Below, piece by piece: positions 16,413-24,876 of a stretch of 64,000 nt of DNA; position 1 is the stretch's first letter; each line of letters begins with the position of its first letter. The notes below the pieces were generated by a model. That model saw only the letters and a program-made list of their open reading frames with translations, ran no database searches and was not told where the DNA came from. Both the position numbers and the translations under genes were made by a program. The DNA lies in contig NZ_CP096659.1 in assembly GCF_023238205.1 (NCBI RefSeq), positions 3,179,626 through 3,243,625 on the forward strand, written 5' to 3'. This DNA comes from Halorussus limi. Its GTDB lineage: Archaea > Halobacteriota > Halobacteria > Halobacteriales > Haladaptataceae.

Positions 16413-17843
16413 TTACCGAGCGCGCTCGACGAGTCGGCGGAGGTCGAGGTGGCCCGCGCCGTGGTACGCCTCGCCGCCGGGCGCGTCGCGGGCGGTCTCT
16501 CGAATCAGATTCTCGACTTCTGCGGCGCTGGCGTCCGGGCGGAGCGAGCGCACGAGCGCGACTGCGCCCGTGACCTGCGGGGCCGCCATGCTCGTTCCGG
16601 CTTTCCAGCCGTAACCGGGTTCGGTCTCGCCGTTCTCGTTCGTCTCGTAGACGCTGGAGAACACGAGGTCGTAGTACCAGCCCTCGACGCCGTCCGCGTA
16701 GGCGTCGAGGTCGTAGTTCCCGCCGCCGGCGCTCACGTCCACGGCCTCGCCGTAGTTGGTGTACTTCGCGGGTTGGGACGTCGATTTCTCCAACTTCTTC
16801 AGCCCCTTGTCCTCGCGGCTCGGTTTCTCGTCGTCCCAGAGGTAGCCGATGGGACCGGTCGCCGCGACGCCGAAGATTCCCTCGACTTCGGTCGGGAGGC
16901 TGAGGACGCCCTTGCGGTCCATGTCGAGCGCGTCGTTGCCCGCGGAGTTGACGATGACCATGTCCTGCTCGCGGGCGAAGTTTGCGGCGCGCCGGTACAG
17001 TTCCTTCACGTCGAGCAGGAACGGGTACTTCTCGGGGTAGACGTACGGGACCGGATAGCCGAGACTGATGTTCGCGGCGTCACAGCCCTTACTCGCCGCG
17101 TCCACGAGCGCCGCGATGACGTCGCCGCTCGCGCCACTCACGCCGGAGAAGACCCGATGGGAGAGGACTTCGGTGTCGGGCGCAGTGCCGAGAATGCCGT
17201 CCCCGGCGGCGTTCGTCCCCGCGACGATGCCCGCGACGTGGGTGCCGTGGTCGCCCGCGCCGTTCGGTCGGAAGTCGTACGGGTCGGTGGTGAAGTTCTC
17301 CGACAGTTCCTCGTTGACGACGCCTTCGAGGTCCGGGTGGTCGTAGACTCCGCTGTCGATGACCGCGACGCGGGTCCCCTCGCCGGTCGTCGTGTCTTGG
17401 ACCGTCCGGCCGTCGCCGGGGTTCTCGGTCAGGTCGCCGACGCGTTGGGCGCGTTTGTCCCACTGGAGTTCCGTGTTGGTGGGAGCGCCACTGTCCCACG
17501 CCGGACCCTTGCTTCCGGGGCCCTTCGCCGAGTGCTCCTTGACGGGACCGCCTTCGGGCGTCGCGTCGTGCTGGTAGACCGCGAGGTCCGCGACCGTCGA
17601 GGCCGAACCGGGCACCGCGCCGGGGTCGCCGCGCGCCGCCAGCACGTCGATTTCGGAGATGTCGTGGATGATTTCGACTTCGTCCGGAACCTCGCTACGC
17701 GACACCTCGCGCAGGTCCACGAGGAATCGGCGGTCCGGTCCGCTCGCGCCACCGTCGGCGCTCGCCGCACCCGTCAACAGCGCGGCACTGCCGACCGCTC
17801 CGCCAGCCGCTTTGAGAAACGTCCGTCTGCTATGGTCTGACAT
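16413..17843 (-). CDS. Tat-exported subtilisin-like serine protease (S8), stand-alone
   Basis: This 476-residue protein has a twin-arginine signal (SDHSRRTFLKAAG, hydrophobic stretch to about residue 29), a short propeptide-like region, and an S8 catalytic domain. The catalytic set is intact: Asp163 in VAVIDSG, His199 in GDHGTHVAG, oxyanion Asn303 in NSAGND and Ser418 in AGTSMAAP. It is only distantly similar to the tandem protease cluster at 54-59.5 kb: it has a longer insert between Asn and Ser and no C-terminal domain. It is probably secreted. A strong AT-rich TATA region lies at 17870-17890, about 34 nt upstream. Confidence 0.9.
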   Translation of the reverse strand: MSDHSRRTFLKAAGGAVGSAALLTGAASADGGASGPDRRFLVDLREVSRSEVPDEVEIIHDISEIDVLAARGDPGAVPGSASTVADLAVYQHDATPEGGPVKEHSAKGPGSKGPAWDSGAPTNTELQWDKRAQRVGDLTENPGDGRTVQDTTTGEGTRVAVIDSGVYDHPDLEGVVNEELSENFTTDPYDFRPNGAGDHGTHVAGIVAGTNAAGDGILGTAPDTEVLSHRVFSGVSGASGDVIAALVDAASKGCDAANISLGYPVPYVYPEKYPFLLDVKELYRRAANFAREQDMVIVNSAGNDALDMDRKGVLSLPTEVEGIFGVAATGPIGYLWDDEKPSREDKGLKKLEKSTSQPAKYTNYGEAVDVSAGGGNYDLDAYADGVEGWYYDLVFSSVYETNENGETEPGYGWKAGTSMAAPQVTGAVALVRSLRPDASAAEVENLIRETARDAPGGEAYHGAGHLDLRRLVERAR

Positions 17844-18049
17844 TCCAGTCCGACGATTGAACGTCGACCACTTAATATTTTATATAATATCGGAAGAGTT
17901 TAATTAGGTTTCGTGGATGTAGCATAAATGTACTCCAAGAATATACTAACCCTATCTGGGTCAGAGACGACGAAAGTCAGCGAGCGACGAGCGAGCGCCG
18001 CGACACATCGCCGAGACGCGGGACGGCTACCCGAGTCTCGCACGGACCG

Positions 18050-18067
18050 GAAAAAAGCGAACCGAGG
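18050..18067 (-). terminator. T-rich terminator after the sugar ABC operon
   Basis: Read on the minus strand, the bases just after the ATPase gene stop include a run of six T (18054-18059) after a C/G-rich stretch. This matches the simple oligo-T terminators of archaea. Confidence 0.4.
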
Positions 18068-19228
18068 TCAGAAGTTGGGCTGTGCGACTTCCGTTCGATT
18101 CAGTTCTCGGTTGTGAAGCGACTCTCCCGTGTCGCGGTCGAAGACGTGAATCGCCTCCTCGGGGATGTGAGCGACGACCTCTTGGCCGCTCTCGACGTTC
18201 CGCATCCCCGAGACGGTGGCGACGAACGTCTCGACGTCCTCGTCGGAGGACGCCGCGGCGGCGTCCGCGAACGTGAGGTAGACGTTGTTCTCGTCGCCCA
18301 TCGGTTCGACCACGTCCACGGACGTCCGGAACTCGTGGCGACCGTCGCCCTCGGCCGCGAGTTCGATGTCCTCGGGACGGATGCCGAGGACGAGTCGCTC
18401 GTGGCCTTCCACGTCGGTCAGCACGTCGTCGGAGAGCGGATACTCGAACTCGTCGGCCACGAGGCTCCCGCCCTGCAGTTCCACGTCGAAGAAGTTCATC
18501 GAGGGTTCGCCGATGAACCCGGCAACGAAGACGTTCGCCGGTTCGTGGTAGCACTCCAGCGGCGTGCCGACCTGCTGGAGTTCGCCGTCGTTCAGGATGG
18601 CGATGCGGTCGCCCATCGTCATCGCCTCGGTCTGGTCGTGGGTGACGTACACCGTCGTCACGCCGAGGTCCTCCTGCAAGCGCTGAAGCTCCGTCCGCAT
18701 CTGCGAGCGGAGCTTCGCGTCGAGGTTCGAGAGCGGTTCGTCCATCAGGAACACCTCGGGGTCTCGGACGATTGCCCGGCCGAGCGCCACCCGCTGTTGC
18801 TGACCCCCCGAGAGTTCGCCGGGCTTGCGGTCGAGCAGGTCGGCGATGCCCATCATCTCGGCGGTCTGCTCGACCTGCGTGGCGATTTCGTCGTCGGGCA
18901 TCTCGGTCGACTCCTCCAGTCCGAAACTCATGTTCTCCCGCACGGTCATGTGGGGGTAGAGCGCGTAGGACTGGAACACCATCGCGATGTCCCGCGCAGT
19001 CGGCGGTTCGTCGGTGATGTCGTGGTTGCCGAGTCGGATGTCACCCTGCGAGACGGTTTCGAGCCCCGCTATCATGCGCAGAGTGGTCGACTTGCCACAG
19101 CCGGACGGCCCGACCAGCACGAGGAACTCGCCGTCCTCGATTTCGACGTTGGCGTCGTCGACCGCCACGATGCGGTCCCCGTCGTCGTCGAACCACTTCG
19201 TGACTCCGTCTAACGTCAGTTCGGCCAT
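18068..19228 (-). CDS. Sugar-type ABC transporter ATP-binding protein (MalK/UgpC/MsmK-like)
   Basis: The 386-residue ATPase has Walker A GPSGCGKSTT, the Q-loop MVFQSYALYPHM, signature LSGGQQQR, Walker B VFLMDEPLSNLDA and H-loop VTHDQ. After residue about 240 it carries a MalK-type TOBE/OB regulatory domain (LGIRPEDIEL). Such ATPases power carbohydrate importers and can be inhibited by regulators through this domain. A Shine-Dalgarno-like GGAGGA stands about 10 nt before the chosen ATG at 19228. It is the last gene of the operon. The sugar cannot be deduced from the ATPase. Confidence 0.93.
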   Translation of the reverse strand: MAELTLDGVTKWFDDDGDRIVAVDDANVEIEDGEFLVLVGPSGCGKSTTLRMIAGLETVSQGDIRLGNHDITDEPPTARDIAMVFQSYALYPHMTVRENMSFGLEESTEMPDDEIATQVEQTAEMMGIADLLDRKPGELSGGQQQRVALGRAIVRDPEVFLMDEPLSNLDAKLRSQMRTELQRLQEDLGVTTVYVTHDQTEAMTMGDRIAILNDGELQQVGTPLECYHEPANVFVAGFIGEPSMNFFDVELQGGSLVADEFEYPLSDDVLTDVEGHERLVLGIRPEDIELAAEGDGRHEFRTSVDVVEPMGDENNVYLTFADAAAASSDEDVETFVATVSGMRNVESGQEVVAHIPEEAIHVFDRDTGESLHNRELNRTEVAQPNF

Positions 19229-19265
19229 CGTTCTGTCCTCCGTCGTAGAGTAGTGTAAGTCTTTG

Positions 19266-20231
19266 TCATGCTTCGCCTGCGACTCCTTTCGCGAACTGTT
19301 CACCGAACAGGACGTACACCAGCAGCGTGGGCAGGGCCGCGACGAACGCGCCCGCCATCTGGGTGTTGAACGATTCCACGATGCCGCCGGTCAGACTGTT
19401 GAGCGCGACGGTCACGGGTGCGGCCGCACCGCCGCCCGACGGCAGGATGACCAGCGCGAACAGCAGGTCGTTCCAGACCTGCGTGAACTGGTAGATGAGC
19501 GTCACCGCGAACATCGGCTTCGACAGCGGCAGGATGATGTTGCGGTAGATGCTGTAGACGCTCGCGCCGTCCAGTCGCGCGGCCTCTATCATCTCATCGG
19601 AGAGCGACTGGTAGTAGCCCCGGAACAACAGGAACGTGATGGGAATCCCGTACGCGGTGTGGGTGACGATGAGGTTGATGATGCTCGCGTAGTGGTCGTG
19701 CATCAGCGGCAAGCCCCACAGGAACGACAGCAGTTCCTGCGTGTTGACGATGGCGTAGAGCCGCGAGAGGGGCACCAGCACTGCCTGATACGGGATGAAG
19801 ATGCCCGCGATGAACAGCGCGACCAGCGTGGTCTGGTACTTCCAGTCGATGGTCGTCAGCCCGTAGGCCGCGATGGACCCGAGGGTCGCCGACAGGACCG
19901 TCGCCGGGACCGCCAACAGGAGGCTGTTTATCAGCGCGCCCGACATCGCGTCGAACGCGACCCGCCACGGTTCGACCGTGAATCCCTCGACGGCGACGAG
20001 TCCCGACTCGAAGGTGATCGGCGGCAGGAACGGGACCGTCCTGTTGAACGCGTCGGTCGTCTTGAACGCGGTCATCAGGCCCGCCTCCAGCGGCGCGAGG
20101 TAGAACGCGACGAGCGCGAGGAGTACAGCGTAGAGCGCGGCTCGCCGGCCGTCGGTGTCTCGAACCGTCTGTTCGACTCGCTCGCGTCTGGTGTGGTCCT
20201 CCGGATTCGGACTGGCTGGCGGACTGCTCAT
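19266..20231 (-). CDS. Carbohydrate ABC transporter permease (MalG-like)
   Basis: This 321-residue membrane protein has about six hydrophobic segments and the EAA loop EAARLDGASVYSIYRNIILPL, which docks with the ATPase. It belongs to the binding-protein-dependent permease family of type I importers (MalG/UgpE branch). Its start overlaps the end of the MalF-like gene by 4 nt, so the two permeases are translationally coupled. The N-terminal about 30 residues are a polar cytoplasmic extension. Confidence 0.92.
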   Translation of the reverse strand: MSSPPASPNPEDHTRRERVEQTVRDTDGRRAALYAVLLALVAFYLAPLEAGLMTAFKTTDAFNRTVPFLPPITFESGLVAVEGFTVEPWRVAFDAMSGALINSLLLAVPATVLSATLGSIAAYGLTTIDWKYQTTLVALFIAGIFIPYQAVLVPLSRLYAIVNTQELLSFLWGLPLMHDHYASIINLIVTHTAYGIPITFLLFRGYYQSLSDEMIEAARLDGASVYSIYRNIILPLSKPMFAVTLIYQFTQVWNDLLFALVILPSGGGAAAPVTVALNSLTGGIVESFNTQMAGAFVAALPTLLVYVLFGEQFAKGVAGEA

Positions 20232-21304
20232 AGTTCACCTCGTCGGTATTCGCTGTAGAGGTACGGTGCGACCACCGCCAGCGCCATGGCGAACAGCACG
20301 ATGGCGATGGCCGACCCGTACGCCCAGTTGTTCGACCCGAACGCCTCGCGGAACATCAGCGTCGCGAGGATGTCCGCGGCCGGGCCGGGGTTGTTGCCGA
20401 ACATCACGTAGAGGAAGTCGAAGGCCTTCAGCGCGAACACCATCAGCACCACCGCGGCGCTCATGGTCGAGGCCCGAAGTTGGGGCAGGATGACCCGCCA
20501 GTACATCTTCAGGGTGCTCGCGCCGTCGACCTTCGCGGCCTCGTAGTGAGACGTCGGAATCGCTCGAAGCCCCGCGAGGTACACGACCATCGCGTACCCC
20601 GAGAACTGCCAGATGAGCGCGAAGATGACCGCCGCCAGTTTGGTGTCGGGGTTCGAGATCCACTGGAGCGTCAGGAAGTCCAGACCCAACTGGCGGAGCG
20701 TGACGTTTATCATCCCTATCTGGGGGTTGTACATCCACGCCCAGAACTTCGCGGTCACGACGAACGACAGGCTCATCGGCAGCAGATAGATGATTCGGAA
20801 GGTGTTCTCGAACCGTATCTCCTGGTCCACGAGGATGGCGAGCAGGAGGCCGACCACGAGACAGACCCCCGTGAACGCCACCAGCAGGACCAGCGTGTTC
20901 TGGGCCGCGGTCCAGAACGACGGGTCCGAGAACGCCTCGCGATACATTTCGAGGTCGAATTGGGAAATCTTGTACTCCGGCAGCAACAGCCCCTCGAAGT
21001 CGGTCAGCGAGATGACGAGGTTCCACCCGATGGCTCCGTACACGAAAAAGCCCATCAGCAGGAACGGCGGCAGCCAGAACGGCATCGACTGGACGAAGTC
21101 GCTCGACAGGAACGACCCGCCGCTCCGCGTCTCGGACTCGGTGGCTTCGGCGGACTCGCCGCTGACCGTGGCCCCGCCGTCGGTGCGGAGGTCCGGCGAG
21201 GCCCGCGAACCGTCGGCCGACTCCCCGCCATCCGTGCGAACCGGCCCCGTCTCGTCGCCGTTCCGGGGGGTTATCCGTCGGAGTACGTCTCTGAGTCGTT
21301 GCAT
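20228..21304 (-). CDS. Carbohydrate ABC transporter permease (MalF/UgpA-like)
   Basis: This 358-residue protein has an about 75-residue acidic, Ser/Gly-rich cytoplasmic N terminus, then six hydrophobic segments. The EAA loop reads YEAAKVDGASTLKMYWRVILPQL. It pairs with the adjacent MalG-like permease to form the heterodimeric channel. It lies 27 nt downstream of the proximal binding-protein gene and overlaps the next permease gene by 4 nt. Confidence 0.92.
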   Translation of the reverse strand: MQRLRDVLRRITPRNGDETGPVRTDGGESADGSRASPDLRTDGGATVSGESAEATESETRSGGSFLSSDFVQSMPFWLPPFLLMGFFVYGAIGWNLVISLTDFEGLLLPEYKISQFDLEMYREAFSDPSFWTAAQNTLVLLVAFTGVCLVVGLLLAILVDQEIRFENTFRIIYLLPMSLSFVVTAKFWAWMYNPQIGMINVTLRQLGLDFLTLQWISNPDTKLAAVIFALIWQFSGYAMVVYLAGLRAIPTSHYEAAKVDGASTLKMYWRVILPQLRASTMSAAVVLMVFALKAFDFLYVMFGNNPGPAADILATLMFREAFGSNNWAYGSAIAIVLFAMALAVVAPYLYSEYRRGEL

Positions 21305-21331
21305 GTGAAAAAGGAACAGTCGGAACTGTCT

Positions 21332-22717
21332 TCAGTTGAACGCCTTGGTCAGTTGGCTGTAGGTCTTGTCGACGTTCCAGCCGGACGTGAACGTGGACAT
21401 CGCGTCGCCGAAGTTGCTCTTGGCCTCCGGCGGGATGGCGAGTCCGTGTTGGATGGACTTGACCTGCGCCTTCGAGTTCTTGAAGTCGTCCATCTGGCGG
21501 CTGAGGAACGGACCGAACTTGTCCTTGGGAACGTCGGTCCGGGGCGGAATCGACCCCTTCTTCGGGTTGAACCGCTCCTGGGCATCGACCGAGCCACAGT
21601 ACTGCAGGAACTTCTCGGTGGCCTTCGGCGAAGGGTTGTTCTTCGGGAAGGGGAACGAGTCCATGTTGAGCGCGTAGATGCCCTCGGTGCCGGGGAACGG
21701 AACCTGACCCCACTCGGAGTCGAACTTGAACCCGTCCTGCGAGCGGTACATGCCCGCGGCCCAGTCGCCCTGATGGAAGAAGGCGGCCTCGCCGTTGATG
21801 ACCTTCTTGTTCGCCTCGGTCCACGAGATGGACCCGGCGTCGTCGTTGAAGTACTGCTTGTAGTCTTTGACTATCTGGAGCGAGTCCTTGATGGCCTTCT
21901 TGTTCTCCTCGACCTTCCCCTCGGTGAACGCCACGTAGGTCTCCTTACCGTACTCGCCGAGGAGGACCTGCGCCCAGAGCTGGGAGGTGGACCACGCGGA
22001 CTTGGTCTGGTGGGCCATGCCGACCGCGTCGGTGTTGTTCTCGACCTTCTTCATCGCGGCAACGAGGTCACTGGGCTTCGAGATGGACGCGGGGTCGACG
22101 CCCGCCTTCTCGACGACCTTCTTGTTGTAGAAGAGGTTGTTGAGTCGGTGGATGTTGATGGGGACCGTGACGAACTTCCCGCCGGGCTTGGCGACGTCCT
22201 TCGGCCCCTGCTTGTACGCGCTCTTCATGTTGTTGGTCGACCAGACCGAGTCGCCGATGTCCTTCAGTTTGTCCGCTTCCACGAACGGCTGGAGGTGCGC
22301 GCCCGGCCACGCCTGCCACGAACTCGGCGGGTTGTTGTTCAGCACGCGCTTCTTGATGACCGTCTTGAGGTTCTGGCCCGCACCGCCGGGGACGGGGTTC
22401 TGGTTGACCTTGATGTCGGGGTGCTTCTCCTTGAAGCCCTCGAACAGCGCCTTGACCGCCGCGGCACCGTCACCGCCGGTCCACCAGTGCTGGACCTCCA
22501 GCGGCTTGTAGTTCGAGGACTGCTCCTCGGTGGTAGTGTCGCCGCCGTCGGACGACCCCGTGGTCGTCTCCGAACCGGAGTCGGTGGTCGTCGTAGAGTC
22601 GCCCTCGCCACCGCCACCCATGCAACCGGCCAGTCCGGTTACGCCGATAGTACCCGCACCGGCCGCTTTGATGTAATCGCGCCGAGAAACGTCGGAACCT
22701 TCGTTGGCATCTGTCAT
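21332..22717 (-). CDS. Sugar ABC substrate-binding lipoprotein, copy 1
   Basis: This 461-residue protein carries a Tat-type signal (SRRDYIKAAG) followed by the lipobox LAGC (Cys about 32), a Gly/Ser/Thr-rich linker, and a solute-binding domain of the family-1 (sugar) type starting LEVQHWWTGGDG. It should be exported folded, lipid-anchored, and deliver a sugar to the MalFG-like permeases encoded just downstream. The ATG lies about 42 nt from a TATA-like GTTTAAG at 22755-22763, so it has its own promoter. A paralogue of exactly the same length lies upstream at 23252-24637. Confidence 0.93.
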   Translation of the reverse strand: MTDANEGSDVSRRDYIKAAGAGTIGVTGLAGCMGGGGEGDSTTTTDSGSETTTGSSDGGDTTTEEQSSNYKPLEVQHWWTGGDGAAAVKALFEGFKEKHPDIKVNQNPVPGGAGQNLKTVIKKRVLNNNPPSSWQAWPGAHLQPFVEADKLKDIGDSVWSTNNMKSAYKQGPKDVAKPGGKFVTVPINIHRLNNLFYNKKVVEKAGVDPASISKPSDLVAAMKKVENNTDAVGMAHQTKSAWSTSQLWAQVLLGEYGKETYVAFTEGKVEENKKAIKDSLQIVKDYKQYFNDDAGSISWTEANKKVINGEAAFFHQGDWAAGMYRSQDGFKFDSEWGQVPFPGTEGIYALNMDSFPFPKNNPSPKATEKFLQYCGSVDAQERFNPKKGSIPPRTDVPKDKFGPFLSRQMDDFKNSKAQVKSIQHGLAIPPEAKSNFGDAMSTFTSGWNVDKTYSQLTKAFN

Positions 22718-23251
22718 ACTGTAAGCCTAACAGATGTAATCTGCCACCAGCCACTTAAACGTTGTTGAAATTAATGCAGGACCGAGTAAATTGTGAGACG
22801 ATAACACGCTCGGTGAGTAGACCGGGTGTAAACCCGATTTTACGAGTGTTATCGAAAATCCCGGAGTGGATTTACGAACGAAGCTATCGGAAAAATTTGC
22901 CGTTCGTCGGCTAACAGTTACCGGCTCGGTCGTTTCGTTTCGCTGTCTCTTCCCGTCGTTCTATAAGTTCAATTACAGTATCTCGCGTTCGCTCCGACAC
23001 TGTCGCGTCCAAAATACGAGGTGGCGAGTTCGTGAAAGTGAAGCACGCTCGACACTCAGGGACACGGCCAGTCGCGATTCTGCGCTCGCTCGATTCCGAG
23101 GTCGGCTCCCGTCAACTGCTGTTCCTATCCCGAACGTGTGACTCACCGACCGCTTCTCCGGGGGTTTCCGGCCGGTCTCGCGACGCACGTCACGAAAGAA
23201 GACTCGTCTCCGTCGAGGCGCGCTCTCGCCCACGGAAGACAAGAGGCGTCC
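22718..23251. other. 534-bp intergenic region between the two binding-protein genes
   Basis: It holds the minus-strand TATA-like GTTTAAG (22755-22763) of the copy-1 gene and an AT-rich block to about 22870. The rest (22870-23250) is lower in GC than genes and shows no frame with protein-like content. I see no tRNA, repeat or insertion-sequence end. Confidence 0.5.
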
Positions 23252-24637
23252 TCAGTTGAACGCCTGTTTCATCTGCTGGAACGTCTTGTCGACGTTCCAG
23301 TCCGAGGTGAAGGTCGCCGTCGCGTCCTTCATCCCCGTCAGCGGTTCGGGTGCGACCGCGAGTCCGTGCGTGATAGACGGGACCTGCGCCTTCGAGTTCT
23401 TGAAGTCGTCCATCTGGCGCTGGAGGAACGGACCGAACTCGTCCTTGGGAACGTCGGTCCGGGGCGGAATCGACCCCTTCTTCGGGTTGAACCGCTCTTG
23501 GGCGTCCACGGAACCGCAGTACTGCAGGAACTTCTCGGTGGCCTTCGGCGAAGGGTTGTTCTTCGGGAAGGGGAACGAGTCCATGTTGAACGCGTAGACG
23601 CCCTTCGACCCGGGGAACGAGACCTGGTCCCAGTGGGTGCCGAACTCGAAGCCGTCCTGCCCGCGGTACATGCCCGCGGCCCAGTCGCCCTGCTGGTAGA
23701 ACGCCGCCTCGCCGTTGATGACCTTCGTGTTCGCCTCGGTCCAACTGACCGAACCGTTGTCCTCGTTGAAGTACTGCTTGTAGTCTTTGACTGTCTGGAG
23801 GGCACCCTTGACGGCCTGCTGGTTCTCGGCAATCTTGCCTTCGGCGACTGCCTGGTAGGTATTGCGCCCGTACTCCCCGAGGAGCACGGCCTCCCACAGG
23901 TCGAGCGTCGGCCACGGGTGCTTGGTCGAGTGCGCCATGCCGACCGCGTCGGTGTTGTTCTCGACCTTCTTCATCGCGGCAACGAGGTCACTGGGCTTCG
24001 AGATGGACGCGGGGTCGACGCCCGCCTTCTCGACGACCTTCTTGTTGTAGAAGAGGTTGTTGAGTCGGTGGATGTTGATGGGGACCGTGACGAACTTCCC
24101 GCCGGGTTTCGCGGCGTCCTTCGGCCCTTTCAGGTAGGCGTCCTTCATCCCGTTCTTCGACCAGACCGAGTCGCCGATGTCCTTCAGTTTCCCCGCCTCC
24201 ACGAACGGTTGGAGGTTCTTACCCGGCCACGCCTGCCACGAACTCGGCGGGTTGTTGTTCAGCACGCGCTTCTTGATGACCGTGTGGAGGTTCGTCCCGC
24301 CGCCGCCCGGAACCGGGTTCTCCTTCAGTTTGATGTCGGGGTACTTCTGCTTGAAGCCCTCGAAGAGCGCGGTCACTGCCTTGTTGCCGTCACCGCCGGT
24401 CCACCAGTGCTGAACCTCCAGCGGTTTGTAGTCGGTCGAGGACTCCCCTTCGGTTGTGGTGTCCCCGCCGTCCATCGACTCCGTCGTCTCTGTGGTGGCG
24501 TCGGTAGTAGTCGTCGTCGCTTCGCTCCCACCGCCGCCGGTACAACCGGCGAGACCGGTTAGTCCGATGGTGCCCGCGGTTACGGTTTTCAAATACGTCC
24601 GTCTCGAAGCCTCGTGACTGTCCTCGCTACCTGTCAT
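23252..24637 (-). CDS. Sugar ABC substrate-binding lipoprotein, copy 2
   Basis: A paralogue of copy 1: 461 residues, Tat signal (SRRTYLKTVTAG), lipobox LAGC and the same LEVQHWWTGGDG start of the binding domain. The two genes line up with a constant offset of 1,920 bp and no visible indel over most of their length. Differences cluster in the linker and in several surface loops (for example residues 215-260), while pocket-like blocks such as PNNNPPSSWQAWP are shared. An upstream in-frame ATG at 24667 was rejected, because it would place ten extra residues before the Tat signal. A TATA-like GTTAAG near 24675 gives a leader of similar length to copy 1. Confidence 0.92.
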   Translation of the reverse strand: MTGSEDSHEASRRTYLKTVTAGTIGLTGLAGCTGGGGSEATTTTTDATTETTESMDGGDTTTEGESSTDYKPLEVQHWWTGGDGNKAVTALFEGFKQKYPDIKLKENPVPGGGGTNLHTVIKKRVLNNNPPSSWQAWPGKNLQPFVEAGKLKDIGDSVWSKNGMKDAYLKGPKDAAKPGGKFVTVPINIHRLNNLFYNKKVVEKAGVDPASISKPSDLVAAMKKVENNTDAVGMAHSTKHPWPTLDLWEAVLLGEYGRNTYQAVAEGKIAENQQAVKGALQTVKDYKQYFNEDNGSVSWTEANTKVINGEAAFYQQGDWAAGMYRGQDGFEFGTHWDQVSFPGSKGVYAFNMDSFPFPKNNPSPKATEKFLQYCGSVDAQERFNPKKGSIPPRTDVPKDEFGPFLQRQMDDFKNSKAQVPSITHGLAVAPEPLTGMKDATATFTSDWNVDKTFQQMKQAFN

Positions 24638-24843
24638 ACAAGTGGAGCCTACGAAGTCTAACTTCAACGACCAACTTAACAGTTATCAAAGATAAGCAAC
24701 ATTATAGTTGCACATGAAATTGTGTCAGTGAGTCGCGTAAACCGAGCGACTAGAAGCGCGCGAAGTACCAGAGCGGGCAGTACGTCCGTCGTCCGCCGTG
24801 CGCGAGTCCCGACCGACCCCGGACAGGGACTCCGTTTCGGTGG

Positions 24844-24851
24844 GTTTTACG
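24844..24851 (+). promoter_or_regulatory. TATA box for fumarase gene
   Basis: The motif gttttacg is centred about 30 nt before the ATG at 24877, consistent with a leaderless transcript. Confidence 0.5.
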
Positions 24852-24876
24852 CCCGGCACCGCGAACGCCGACACGT

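Noticed and set aside
19229-19303. Longer N terminus for the ABC ATPase from 19303
   Set aside because: It would overlap the permease gene and add residues unlike the family. The ATG at 19228 has a Shine-Dalgarno-like GGAGGA just upstream.
20235-21824. Minus-strand 529-codon frame overlapping the MalF-like permease and binding-protein gene
   Set aside because: Arg/Gly-rich shadow of two well-supported genes with transport motifs in other frames.
22870-23250. Possible small gene in the spacer between the two binding-protein genes
   Set aside because: Short frames exist but are Arg/Ser-rich, without a start signal or recognisable domain.
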